The position numbers and the translations under genes were made by a program. Shown here one piece after another: positions 35,849-44,235 of a DNA stretch of 64,000 nt (the stretch's first letter is position 1; each line of letters begins with the position of its first letter). The notes under the pieces were generated by a model. The model had not been told where the DNA came from. It ran no database searches and was given only the letters and a program-made list of their open reading frames with translations. Source of the DNA: Mesorhizobium sp. M4B.F.Ca.ET.203.01.1.1 (GTDB taxonomy: Bacteria > Pseudomonadota > Alphaproteobacteria > Rhizobiales > Rhizobiaceae); NCBI RefSeq assembly GCF_004791025.1, contig NZ_SRUO01000008.1, positions 186,001 through 250,000 on the forward strand. The letters run 5' to 3'.

Positions 35849-37261
35849 TTAGCGGCCGTCGGGCGTGCGCAGCCCGTACCACTTGTCCTTGACGGCGTTG
35901 TAGTGCTCTTCCGGCTTGTACTTCGTCACGTTGAGCGCGAGGCGATCGACCGACAGCCGGCCGGTCGCCGACAGGATGGCGTAGCTCGCCACCACCACGT
36001 CGCGCTCCGAACTGGCAAGGTTGATCTTGGCGCTGATGACGGCGTTCTGCGCGTTCAGCACGTCGAGCGTGGTGCGCTGGCCGACATTGCGCTCCTCGAT
36101 GACGCCGTTGAGCGCCAGTTGGGCCGCGGCGATGACCTGCCTGTTGGCGGCGACGCTTTGCTGCGCGGCTGTGTACTGCGTCCACGCCGAGGTCACGGCC
36201 TGGCGCACCTGATCGCGGCTGACATCGACCTCGATGCGGGCCTGGCTCAGCGATTCCTTCTTCTGTCGCACCAGTGCCGAGGTGCGGCCGCCCGAATAGA
36301 TCGGGATGGTCAGCGTCGCGCCGATGCTGGCCGAATTGGTGGTGCCGTCCGACGTGCTCAGGGCACCGGGCACGGTGTTGCGATAGGCGCTGGAAACGCC
36401 TGCATTGGCGGAAAGCTGCGGCAGCAGCGCGCCTTCCTGCGACTTCACCGCGAACGCCGCCGCGTCGACCAGGTGCGCGGTGGCAAGGATAGCCGGATGC
36501 TCGGCCGAGGCGATGACGATCGCCGCGTCGAGGCTGGACGGCAAAAGCCTGGCCAGCGGCGCCGCTGCCTTGAGCTTGCCGGGCTCGTCGCCGACGATCT
36601 GGTGATAGGTCGCCGCACTGGCCAGCGCCTGGGCGCGGGCGGCGCTGAGCTGCGCCACGGCGGTCGAGCGCGAGGCATCGGCCTGGGCTACGTCGGTGCG
36701 CGTGCCTTCGCCGACCTCGAAGCGCGAGCGCGCGGCGCGCGCCTGCTCGGTCAGGAACTGAAGGTTCTGTTCGGTGAGCACCGCCACCTGGCGGTCGCGG
36801 ATGACATCCATATAGGCGCTTGCCGCGTTGAACAGGATGTTTTCCTCGGTGTTGCGCAGGCTTTCGACCGAGGCCCGGACCTGGGCTTCCGCGGCCGCGA
36901 CGTTGTTCCTGGTCTGGAACCCGTCGAACAGCGTCTGGTCGATCTGCACGCCGAAATTGCCGGTGGTCAGGCGCACACTCTGGTTGGTGCCGTTCAGATG
37001 GCTGCTCGAATAGTCGATGCTGCCGGAACCGGTAACGGTCGGGCGCCAGCCGGACTTGGCGATGGCCACGCCCTCGTCGGTGACGCGCACACCGGCGCGG
37101 GCGGAATTCAGCTGCGAATTGTTCTGGTAGGCCTTGGCAAGCGCGCCGGTGATGGTTTCCGCCGAGGCGGCCAGCGGCGAAAGCGCTGTCGCGGAAACCA
37201 GGATGGCGGCTAGAACAGTCTTGCGTACGGACGGCACGTAATATCCCTCATTCGTTTGCAT
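35849..37261 (-). CDS. tolC: TolC family outer membrane efflux protein
   Basis: This is a 470-residue protein with a signal peptide (hydrophobic stretch about residues 14-32, cleaved after an Ala-rich end) and the two repeats of the outer membrane efflux protein family, each with long helices and a beta segment (for example GVQIDQTLFDGFQTRN and TLTIPIYSGGRTSALV). TolC forms the outer-membrane tunnel of type I secretion and RND or ABC efflux systems. The start at 37261 gives a normal signal peptide. In rhizobia it commonly lies next to a Pcm-like gene and popZ, as here. Confidence 0.94.
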   Translation of the reverse strand: MQTNEGYYVPSVRKTVLAAILVSATALSPLAASAETITGALAKAYQNNSQLNSARAGVRVTDEGVAIAKSGWRPTVTGSGSIDYSSSHLNGTNQSVRLTTGNFGVQIDQTLFDGFQTRNNVAAAEAQVRASVESLRNTEENILFNAASAYMDVIRDRQVAVLTEQNLQFLTEQARAARSRFEVGEGTRTDVAQADASRSTAVAQLSAARAQALASAATYHQIVGDEPGKLKAAAPLARLLPSSLDAAIVIASAEHPAILATAHLVDAAAFAVKSQEGALLPQLSANAGVSSAYRNTVPGALSTSDGTTNSASIGATLTIPIYSGGRTSALVRQKKESLSQARIEVDVSRDQVRQAVTSAWTQYTAAQQSVAANRQVIAAAQLALNGVIEERNVGQRTTLDVLNAQNAVISAKINLASSERDVVVASYAILSATGRLSVDRLALNVTKYKPEEHYNAVKDKWYGLRTPDGR

Positions 37262-37420
37262 GGGAACCGCGCCACGACAGTCGCTCATCCATGAGCAGCC
37301 GGCGCCGCGCTTCTATCGTTCCCCCGCTGACTGCCCCCGAGAATACATGGTTATGCGATCAGCAACGATTGTTCAAATGCAAGCGATCACGACAGCGCGT
37401 TCACTGCAAGGCAAAAACGC

Positions 37421-38095
37421 TCAGAATTCAAATGCGTGGGTACGTTCAAAGCCAGGTAGTGGCTTAATTGCCGCATTAAACGCGCGTCTGCCCGTTACAA
37501 CCCCCCCTGCTTTGAAAAAGAGCCTGGCCACGCCCGAATTGCCCTGCCCTTCAACGGCGACGAGACGGCCTTCCTCCGCAAGCTGGTCGAGCAGCGCGGC
37601 CGGCACTTCCTCGACGCTGCCGCCGACGAAGATCACATCGTAGGGCGCCTTGACGGCATGCCCCTGCGCCAACGGCCCGGTGACCACGGTCACGTTGTCG
37701 CAGGCCAGCGCCGAGAGCGCCGATCCGGCGATTTCCGCCAGCGCCGAATCGCTTTCCAGCGCAATCACGGAGCGGGCCAGCCGCGACAGAAGAGCGGCCG
37801 AATAGCCGGTGCCGCAGCCGACATCGAGCACCGAATCGCCGGCGCCGATCTCGGCCAGTTGCAAGAGCTTGGCCAGCGGCGAAGGCTCCATCAGATAGCG
37901 CGCGCCGCTGCCGTTGGCGCCGCTGGAGATGCGAATGTCCTCATCGATATAGGCAAGATCGCGCTGGCCGGCGCCGACAAAGCTCTCGCGCGGCACCGAA
38001 AGCATGGCATCGATCAACGGCGCGCTGGTCACGTCGGTGGTGCGGACCTGGCCATCGACCATCTTGACGCGGCGTTCGGAGAAATCAGCGCTCAT
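37421..38095 (-). CDS. Protein-L-isoaspartate methyltransferase family protein
   Basis: This is a 224-residue methyltransferase with the Pcm family fold. The cofactor loop reads VLDVGCGTGYSAALL near residue 82, and the N-terminal RRVKMVDGQVRTTDV segment differs from the canonical Pcm at 10238-10897. Only the family can be stated; the substrate may not be isoaspartate. It precedes tolC on the same strand with a gap of 159 bases. The ATG at 38095 gives the expected length; the frame remains open through the tRNA-Cys gene, which is not coding. Confidence 0.88.
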   Translation of the reverse strand: MSADFSERRVKMVDGQVRTTDVTSAPLIDAMLSVPRESFVGAGQRDLAYIDEDIRISSGANGSGARYLMEPSPLAKLLQLAEIGAGDSVLDVGCGTGYSAALLSRLARSVIALESDSALAEIAGSALSALACDNVTVVTGPLAQGHAVKAPYDVIFVGGSVEEVPAALLDQLAEEGRLVAVEGQGNSGVARLFFKAGGVVTGRRAFNAAIKPLPGFERTHAFEF

Positions 38096-38190
38096 CGTTC
38101 CAACCAATCCGCCCAACAAGGCCCGCCTGCCGCGCCACGACCGCGGTCCAATCCGACCGGAACGCCTGCTCCCTAAGGAGCCCAGGCAAC

Positions 38191-38264
38191 TGGAGGCCTC
38201 GCCCGGAATCGAACCGGGGTGCAAGGATTTGCAGTCCTCTGCGTAACCACTCCGCCACGAGGCC
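38191..38264 (-). tRNA. tRNA-Cys (GCA)
   Basis: On the minus strand the sequence folds into a full cloverleaf: acceptor stem GGCCTCG pairing with CGAGGCC, a D-arm, anticodon loop CTGCAAA with anticodon GCA, a T-arm with GGTTCGATTCC, and an encoded CCA end. Confidence 0.95.
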
Positions 38265-38531
38265 TCGTTGCTCCCGGCGTTCCGAGCGGACTCAATATGT
38301 TGGCGGCGAAAGGCCGTCAAGCGCCCGCGCGCCATTCCCGGCGCTTTCCTCAGGCGAGCACCGGACACCGTTTCCGATCGGTTTTCATGAGCGCGCAGCC
38401 TTCGCCTGTGACGGAGCCACCCGGCTTGCGCTGCGGCGGCGTGAAGCGCCGCAACGCTTTTTCATGCCCTGTTCGATTCCGGGCGAGGCCTCCAGGAGAT
38501 CTGCGAGAGGCCGGCAAAGCGCCCGGCCAAA

Positions 38532-38807
38532 TCAATCCGGACGGCGCCGGCGTTCCCACCATACGACGAAGCGGCGCCGGTGGCGGCGCACCATGGCGAA
38601 TTCGTAGGAAAGCACGAGCAATCCGATTGGAATCATCCAGAAGCCCAGGATGGGCAAGAAGCCGAGAATGCCGCCGAGAATCAGCACGACGCCGATGGCG
38701 ATCCTGAGCCCGCGCGAGCGCGGCATGGTGAACTCACGGCCGAAGACCGTGATTTTCCGTGCCGGTGCGTCGTCGCCTGCTGCAGTCATCTCGATCTCGG
38801 TTCCCAT
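38532..38807 (-). CDS. Small two-helix membrane protein
   Basis: This is a 91-residue protein with two adjacent hydrophobic segments (about residues 36-52 and 55-70; GVVLILGGILGFLPILGFWMIPIG) and a strongly basic C-terminus (RRHRRRF, WERRRR). It resembles small conserved membrane proteins of rhizobia with a PGPG-type turn between helices, but no function is known. The helices probably form a hairpin with the basic tail in the cytoplasm. Confidence 0.6.
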   Translation of the reverse strand: MGTEIEMTAAGDDAPARKITVFGREFTMPRSRGLRIAIGVVLILGGILGFLPILGFWMIPIGLLVLSYEFAMVRRHRRRFVVWWERRRRPD

Positions 38808-39006
38808 CGATTAAAGACATCGGCCGCCCAAGGCCGCAACGCCTTTCGCCGCCCTACGTTCCTTGCGGAACCGCTCATATGAGGAGCCCAGCCGTCGATT
38901 GCCAGAAAGCGCCATGCACAAAATGGCGGAAAAAAATGTGAAATGCTTCTTTGCAAAGCCGAAACGGGTTTGCTATAGGCTGCGCCACTCACACAAGAGC
39001 CTCTGT

Positions 39007-39081
39007 TCCCCGGTAGCTCAGTGGTAGAGCAACCGGCTGTTAACCGGTTGGTCGCTGGTTCGAATCCGGCCCGGGGAGCCA
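39007..39081 (+). tRNA. tRNA-Asn (GTT), probable island attachment site
   Basis: The cloverleaf is complete: acceptor stem TCCCCGG with CCGGGGA, D-arm AGCTCAGTGGTAGAGC, anticodon stem around CTGTTAA (anticodon GTT), T-arm GGTTCGAATCC, and encoded CCA. Genes to the left are core; genes directly to the right are of mobile type. The 3' half of the tRNA is the usual target for tyrosine-recombinase integration, so this is the likely left end of the island. The matching repeat at the other end is not visible in the window. Confidence 0.96.
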
Positions 39082-39129
39082 ACATTTCCAAGGTCTTCAG
39101 AGATTTTAGGAACGGCCAAAAAACGGCTG

Positions 39130-39178
39130 ATCTACAGCATATCTACACAACTCGACTTCGCTAGGCGCCGATCTACAC
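39130..39178. repeat. Three ATCTACA direct repeats just inside the island
   Basis: The heptamer ATCTACA occurs at 39130, 39141 and 39171, the last two extended to ATCTACAC, within 50 bases and 50 bases to the right of tRNA-Asn. The position fits arm-type binding sites of an integrase or excisionase, but no such gene is in view. Confidence 0.4.
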
Positions 39179-39202
39179 GGACCAGGAAGGAGAGAACCTA
39201 CG

Positions 39203-39364
39203 ATGGAACGCATTTTTGACGAGCTGATCGGCCTGCAGATGAAGCGGCCGGCACGCCGGTGGCGAGCCACGGCAACCGAGTTGGCGCTCCGAATAACCAG
39301 CAGCCTTGCGACTGGTCTCGCGATTGGCGTCGGGATCGCGTTCGGTCTGGTACTCGCCGGATAG
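39203..39364 (+). CDS. Small membrane peptide of unknown function
   Basis: This is a 53-residue open frame with an AGGAAGGAGAG ribosome binding site just upstream. It has a basic amphipathic N-terminal half and one hydrophobic helix (SLATGLAIGVGIAFGLVLAG) at its end. I do not recognise it. The clear ribosome binding site and the membrane segment support it being a gene, but there is no homology evidence. It lies 62 bases before the MerR/DUF433 gene and may belong to the same unit. Confidence 0.5.
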   Translation: MERIFDELIGLQMKRPARRWRATATELALRITSSLATGLAIGVGIAFGLVLAG

Positions 39365-39426
39365 CCCCCTTAAAAATTCTCCGCGTGCACCGTATTTTTA
39401 CCGAAGCAGCGCGTTACAATGTGGAA

Positions 39427-40065
39427 ATGAGCAAAAAGGCTGAGACCATAGTCATAGCGGCCTTCACGGAAGAAGACGCCGCGCGTCTCACCGGCCTTTC
39501 AGTCCGCCAACTGCGGCACTGGGACCGGACGAACTTCTTTGCGCCAAGCCTGGGCAACGAGAATCGCAAGCTTGCCTACGCTCGACTGTATAGCTTCAAG
39601 GACCTTGTGGCGCTGCGCGTGCTCGACGAGCTTCGCAACGAATCTCGGGTCTCGATGCAGCATCTTCGCGAGGTCAAGGACAAGCTCCTGGCGCTCGGAG
39701 AGCACTGGGCGTCGACAACCCTTTACGTGCTCAAGAAGAAGGTGGTTTTCGTCAACAACGAAACCAACCAGCACGAAGAGGTCGTTTCAGGTCAAGGAGT
39801 CCTACAAATCCCGTTGCAGGTGGTAGCTGGCGACATGCAGGAGCGTGTTAGGCTCTGGCGCCAACGCGATTCATCGGCCGCTGGCCGTATCGAGAAGCGT
39901 CATGGGTTCGGCAACACGTCGGTCGTTGCCGGAACGCGCATCCCGGTGGGAAACATCAAAGCCTTTGCGGAATCGGGCTACACGGTCGAGCAGATCATGC
40001 GTGAATATCCCACGCTGACGAAGTCGGACGTGGAAGCTGCGCTCGCATTCGACAGCGCTGCTTGA
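39427..40065 (+). CDS. MerR-like HTH / DUF433 antitoxin
   Basis: This 212-residue protein joins two domains. Residues about 8-75 form a MerR-type winged helix (TEEDAARLTGLSVRQLRHWDR, then YSFKDLVALRVLDELR). Residues about 160-210 match DUF433 (VVAGTRIPVGNIKAF, and the YTVEQIMREYPTLTKSDVEAAL helix-turn-helix), a family that acts as antitoxin. The stop overlaps the TTG start of the PIN-like gene (TTGA), so the two are translationally coupled. This is the antitoxin half of a toxin-antitoxin pair and probably represses its own promoter. The start at 39427 fits the HTH. Confidence 0.75.
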   Translation: MSKKAETIVIAAFTEEDAARLTGLSVRQLRHWDRTNFFAPSLGNENRKLAYARLYSFKDLVALRVLDELRNESRVSMQHLREVKDKLLALGEHWASTTLYVLKKKVVFVNNETNQHEEVVSGQGVLQIPLQVVAGDMQERVRLWRQRDSSAAGRIEKRHGFGNTSVVAGTRIPVGNIKAFAESGYTVEQIMREYPTLTKSDVEAALAFDSAA

Positions 40066-40463
40066 AGGCGCTGGCAGCTCATCTCATTTTCCTGCTGGAC
40101 GCCAGCGCTCCCGAATCCGTTGCGCTGGCGGTCGAAAAGGCCGGGCACAAAGCGATCCGGCACAGCGACGTGCTCGCCGAAGGTGCCTCGGACATCGTGG
40201 TATGTGAAACCGCCTTGGCCAACAGCGCGATCTTGATCGCCGTCGACAAGGACATGAAGCAGCTCACAAAACGCTTCAACCCTGACCAGGAGCGTTTCAA
40301 AAAGCTCAGCATGATCCAGATCGCCTGCAACGGTGTGATGGCATCAAAGCGGCTTGAGCAGGCCCTGAGCATGATCGAACATGAATGGGCGGTCAGCCAA
40401 AAGAAGGCCGCTTCCCGTCTCTGGTTCGAGATCGCCAATCACCGGATGACGACCTATCGGTGA
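40062..40463 (+). CDS. DUF5615 PIN-like toxin
   Basis: This 133-residue protein has the DUF5615 PIN-like pattern: a first-strand aspartate in FLLDASAP, a central GASDIVVCETA segment, and ILIAVDKDMKQL with the paired C-terminal aspartates. PIN-type toxins cut RNA with divalent metal. The C-terminal 50 residues form a helical tail beyond the core domain. It starts with TTG overlapping the antitoxin stop. The pairing with a DUF433 antitoxin is well established for this family. Confidence 0.72.
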   Translation: MKALAAHLIFLLDASAPESVALAVEKAGHKAIRHSDVLAEGASDIVVCETALANSAILIAVDKDMKQLTKRFNPDQERFKKLSMIQIACNGVMASKRLEQALSMIEHEWAVSQKKAASRLWFEIANHRMTTYR

Positions 40464-40564
40464 GCCCGGCCGTGGAGCGACCGAGCACCCACCGAACAGG
40501 CACCAGCCTACACCACCGCCAAAAGCGGCAAACGGGCAAGCCTCTGATGGCCCAGGGAACATCT

Positions 40565-40602
40565 GCTCTCTGCAGCGGTAGAGCACTCCCTTACCAAGGG
40601 AG
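40565..40602 (+). other. tRNA-like relic (D-arm and anticodon arm)
   Basis: This segment folds into a five-base-pair D-arm (GCTCT with AGAGC around CTGCAGCGGT) and a five-base-pair anticodon arm (CTCCC with GGGAG) whose loop TTACCAA would give an ACC anticodon. The T-arm and acceptor stem are not formed, so it is not a working tRNA. It may be a decayed Gly-type tRNA carried by the element. It lies between the toxin gene and the 3' end of traA. Confidence 0.45.
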
Positions 40603-40699
40603 AGTTCGACGACTCCATCTCATTCATGGTCATCATCGTCGTTGTCGATGGGAACTACCTTCGTCGACGACACGCTCGACATGCCATTTCGTAATAAGT

Positions 40700-43600
40700 T
40701 TAGATGCCCCTGCCACGCCCAATGCCAATGCCGTGGCTGAACGCAAGTTCCGCGCCCAGGCGCCGGCCGGATTCAACCTGTATGCCAAGCGCCTTCTTTT
40801 GGTTGGCGAGCAGCGATTCCAGTTGCGGATCGCGCTCAAGGCTCTTGGCCATGTCGGACATGGCCGAACGCGTTGACCTGTAGCCGGACATATCGCCGGC
40901 CTGGTATTGGCGCTGGCTTGTCCTTTTCCGCTTTTGCCAGTCTTCCACGAAACGGGCGGCCCGGCGGTCTGGATCGGTGCGGATTTCGGTTTCAAGCTGG
41001 AGAGCGCGCACGATGCGGTTGACGCGACCGGCTCGCGCTTCAAGAACCAAGTCGGGATTCTTGACGTAGGCCGCTTCGGCATCGCGCGAGCCATAGGGCC
41101 GAACCTTCTCGAAAGCGTTGCGCGCATCTTTCAATTCGCGCATCTGCTCAGGAGTCCCCTGCCCGTTCGCATTTCCTGCGCGGATAGCAGCGTCGAGCGC
41201 GCGAGCATGGCGCACAAGCGCCTTCGTGCGAGCGTTGCGCAACGCCGCTTCCGGATCCACCGGCGCATCCGCCTCGCGCTGCGCTCCCCTGGCGGAAGCT
41301 TCTTTTTCAGGCACGGCGCCGGCATCGCCGCTTTGCGCTCGACCGTCTTCCCCTCCCGGAATGCGCCCACGGTCCTGACCGGGCCCGACGTCTGCGGGCG
41401 AGCGCAACCCGTCGAGCAGCCCGCTGATCTTGTCGCGCAACTTCTCCGGTACGACCCGGCGCACGAACTCGACCACGCGCTCGCGGAAGGTGATGCCGCG
41501 GCGCTCGGCGTAGTGTTGCGCCGGGTCGATCTGATCGTAATCCGACGCCATATCCTTGGCGCGGTCGCGTGACAGCGCGCGGACAAGTCGTTCGCGGGTC
41601 GCGAAGTCTTCGCTGCCGTAATGCAGATCCATCCCATCCCGATGTCGCGACAAGGACACGTAGCCGCTGTGCGCATCCATGCCTGGCGTCGCCAGCACAT
41701 GGGTGCGGTTGACCGTCATGCCCTGCGCCTTGTGGATGGTCGCGGCATAGCCGTGGTCGATGTGGGCATAGTCCTTCAGGTCAAAGCGCAGAGACCTGCC
41801 GTCGTCGGTTTGAACCGTCATCGTCTGCACGCTGACTTCTTCGATCACGCCGAGCGTGCCGTTCTTGACGCCAAGCGACCGCTCGTTGCGCAGGAACATG
41901 ACCCGGTCGCCGCGTGCGAAGGTCCTTGCACCGCGCTCGACAACCACGTGAACTTCGTCGCCGAGATCTCCAGCAGCGCGCATGCGCTCGCGCGCTGCCT
42001 GGTTGAGCGCGCGCACCTCGTCGTTGGTGTGAGTGAGAATGATCCGGCTTGCCTCTGGTTGTGCCTGCCTGTCGCGATCCCAGCGTTCGACGAGATTGCT
42101 ACGCGCCTCGTCGCGCGTCGCAGCCCGATGCACCATCCCTTGTGTGTCATAGACGTCGATCGCAGCGCCGATCCTGCCGGTTGCAAGATCGCGTGTGGCC
42201 TCTCGCTGCCAGTCCTCGCGCTGCCGTCGTACTTGGCCGATCTCGACGCCGCCGTGGCGTTCGTGGATCGAACGGAATGCGGCCCCAGCTTCGATTGCCT
42301 GCAACTGCTGCGGATCGCCGACCAGCACGACCTTTGCGCCGACGTTCGCCGCATGGGAGAGCACGCGCTCCAATTGGCGCGTGCCGACCATGCCGGCCTC
42401 GTCCACCACCAGGACATCGCTCGCGGTGAGAAGATCGCGGCCCTGTCCCCAGCTATGTTCCATACTGGCAATGGTGCGCGACGAGATGGCTGATCCGCTT
42501 TCGAGATTCTCGGCCGCGATGCCGGAGAGTGCGGCGCCTCGAACCTCGTAGCCTGCTGCTGCCCACGCCTGGCGGGCAACGTCCAGCATCGCGCTCTTGC
42601 CGGTTCCAGCAAACCCGACGACGACACCAAGACCGCTGCCGTCGGTGATGTGATCCAGTGCATCAGTCTGCTCGCCTGACAAGACAAGCCCGCGTCGTGT
42701 TGCACGCGCCAGAGCAGCGCCCCGATCCCGGTCACTCACCGCATGACGCTCCTCCCCGGCCATGCGTTCCGCTGCGCGATGCAGGCGCTGCTCGGTCTCG
42801 ATCATCTGCCGGGTGGTGAAGCGATCTTCGCCGCGTCCGTCCTTGCCAAGTTCGACCAGATCGGGCGCGTTGCCGATGGCGCCCATGACATCGTTGAACT
42901 GCTCCATTCCGTCGCTGTGCCGATGCGCGAACTTCGCAATGTCCTTTCTGGTGAAGGTCGATTGCTGATGCGTGATGGCATCGAGCGCCAAGTTGGGGTC
43001 GTCGATGATCCGCACGCCATTGTTACGCGCGATCTCGCGGTGCAGTTCGGCGCGATCTGCTTCAATGCCGGCAGCATCGAGGTGACCGTCCTCAATGCGT
43101 TGGGCCGGCGCGCCAATCTGGGTTTGCGGCTCCAAGGCGATGCCCTGCGCTTCCAGGCTGCGATGATCGATGCGCGCGTCGATATCGAGTTCGGCAAGGC
43201 GCTCATTGGCAAGCTCGGCCCATCGTTCGCGCCAGCGCTCGACCATTTCAGTGCTGTTCCAGTCGCGTACTTTCGGGCCAAAGCCGTTCTCATCCACTGA
43301 GCGCATGGTGAGCATGACATGGGCATGCGGTTTAGTGCTTCCCTCCCCCGCCCTGTCCCAATGCACGTTGAGATCGGCGACCATGCCACGGCCGACAAAC
43401 TCTGCCTGCACGAAGTCCCGCGCCAGTTCGATGCCTTGCGCCTGGCTCAGCTCGCGTGGAAGAGCAAACTCCACCTCACGGGCCAGCTGCGCATCCTTGC
43501 GCAGCTCGAACGCCTCGACGTCGTTCCACAGCCGTTCGCGGTCGCTCCAGGCTTCCGGCGCATTCTCCGGCAGCATCACCTCGGAATGCACGACACCGCG

Positions 43601-43735
43601 CTTGGCCGAGAAGTCATGAGTGCGTTCAATTCGCTCGTCACGCAGCCGCGAAGCCGAGCGGTAGGCCGCTGACGCCACTGCACTCGAGCCTGCCTTGCGG
43701 CCAATGACCTTGACGTGAAGATGATAGATCGCCAT
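40700..43735 (-). CDS. traA: Ti-type conjugal transfer relaxase TraA
   Basis: This 1011-residue protein is a MOBQ relaxase fused to a helicase. Residues 1-220 carry the relaxase, with AIYHLHVKVIGRKAGSSAV at the start and the metal-binding HAHVMLTMR near 160. A RecD/TraI-like helicase follows: Walker A GFAGTGKSAML near 390, Walker B VVDEAGMV near 450 and a UvrD-C2-like IHKAQGMTV motif. The tail holds extra helical segments. TraA nicks oriT and leads the strand into the recipient. It is divergent from traC/traD across the oriT. The ATG at 43735 gives the family N-terminus. Confidence 0.92.
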   Translation of the reverse strand: MAIYHLHVKVIGRKAGSSAVASAAYRSASRLRDERIERTHDFSAKRGVVHSEVMLPENAPEAWSDRERLWNDVEAFELRKDAQLAREVEFALPRELSQAQGIELARDFVQAEFVGRGMVADLNVHWDRAGEGSTKPHAHVMLTMRSVDENGFGPKVRDWNSTEMVERWRERWAELANERLAELDIDARIDHRSLEAQGIALEPQTQIGAPAQRIEDGHLDAAGIEADRAELHREIARNNGVRIIDDPNLALDAITHQQSTFTRKDIAKFAHRHSDGMEQFNDVMGAIGNAPDLVELGKDGRGEDRFTTRQMIETEQRLHRAAERMAGEERHAVSDRDRGAALARATRRGLVLSGEQTDALDHITDGSGLGVVVGFAGTGKSAMLDVARQAWAAAGYEVRGAALSGIAAENLESGSAISSRTIASMEHSWGQGRDLLTASDVLVVDEAGMVGTRQLERVLSHAANVGAKVVLVGDPQQLQAIEAGAAFRSIHERHGGVEIGQVRRQREDWQREATRDLATGRIGAAIDVYDTQGMVHRAATRDEARSNLVERWDRDRQAQPEASRIILTHTNDEVRALNQAARERMRAAGDLGDEVHVVVERGARTFARGDRVMFLRNERSLGVKNGTLGVIEEVSVQTMTVQTDDGRSLRFDLKDYAHIDHGYAATIHKAQGMTVNRTHVLATPGMDAHSGYVSLSRHRDGMDLHYGSEDFATRERLVRALSRDRAKDMASDYDQIDPAQHYAERRGITFRERVVEFVRRVVPEKLRDKISGLLDGLRSPADVGPGQDRGRIPGGEDGRAQSGDAGAVPEKEASARGAQREADAPVDPEAALRNARTKALVRHARALDAAIRAGNANGQGTPEQMRELKDARNAFEKVRPYGSRDAEAAYVKNPDLVLEARAGRVNRIVRALQLETEIRTDPDRRAARFVEDWQKRKRTSQRQYQAGDMSGYRSTRSAMSDMAKSLERDPQLESLLANQKKALGIQVESGRRLGAELAFSHGIGIGRGRGI

Positions 43736-43774
43736 CGCGAACAGATCATTTGCACGTCGAAGCGCACGTCGGCA

Positions 43775-43793
43775 CGACGTATAAGCGCGCCCT
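43775..43793. other. oriT core, Ti/RSF1010 type
   Basis: The 19-base sequence CGACGTATAAGCGCGCCCT lies in the divergent gap between traA and traC. From memory it matches the nick region of the Ti plasmid pTiC58 oriT (CGACGTATAATTGCGCCCT) at 17 of 19 positions and shares the GCGCCCT(CCC) core with RSF1010. The relaxase TraA is encoded next to it, as in Ti plasmids. Flanking short repeats (ACGTCG, CGACGT) could bind accessory proteins such as TraC and TraD. Confidence 0.75.
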
Positions 43794-43907
43794 CCCTCGA
43801 AAAATTCTCGGGATGGACCAGCCCGTCCCGGGCTGTCTCGGCGACCCTGAAGCCTTCCGGCAGGCGCTCCCCTATCATCGCCGCATCGCCAATCGATGGA
43901 GACAGCC

Positions 43908-44234
43908 ATGCGCAAACCCCGAGACTTCGACGCCGAAATGAAAGCACTGGAAGACAAGGCGCGGGAGCTCAAGACGCGAAAGGTGCAGCAGCTTGGCGAA
44001 CTGGTGATCGCCACCGGCGCCGATCAACTCAGCAGCGAGGAACTCGCCGGCGCGCTGGTCGCAATCACTGAGACGAGAGACGCCGCAAAGCGTGAGGCAT
44101 GGGCTAAGCGTGGAGTGACGTTTTTCGAAAGCAGGCCCCGGCGAACTGCTCCGGCATCTCAGCGCAACCATCGCAGCGCTGCAGCGCAACCGGGCAGCAC
44201 ACAATCGCCGTCAGGCGGCACGGGCTCGCAATGA
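43908..44234 (+). CDS. traC: Conjugal transfer protein TraC
   Basis: This is a 108-residue protein with a charged N-terminal helix (DAEMKALEDKARELKTRK), a central QQLGELVIATGADQLSSEELAGAL segment and a basic, disordered C-terminus. This is the pattern of TraC of Ti-type elements, which acts with TraA and TraD in DNA processing at oriT. The ATG at 43908, preceded by GGAG, is preferred to one at 43896. traD begins one base after its stop. Confidence 0.85.
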   Translation: MRKPRDFDAEMKALEDKARELKTRKVQQLGELVIATGADQLSSEELAGALVAITETRDAAKREAWAKRGVTFFESRPRRTAPASQRNHRSAAAQPGSTQSPSGGTGSQ

Positions 44235-44235
44235 T

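Noticed and set aside
37421..38368. Longer version of the Pcm-like gene extending upstream
   Set aside because: The extension runs through the tRNA-Cys gene; the ATG at 38095 gives the family N-terminus.
40700..44014. Longer version of TraA starting at 44014
   Set aside because: The extra 93 residues cross the oriT and overlap traC; the relaxase family N-terminus is at 43735.
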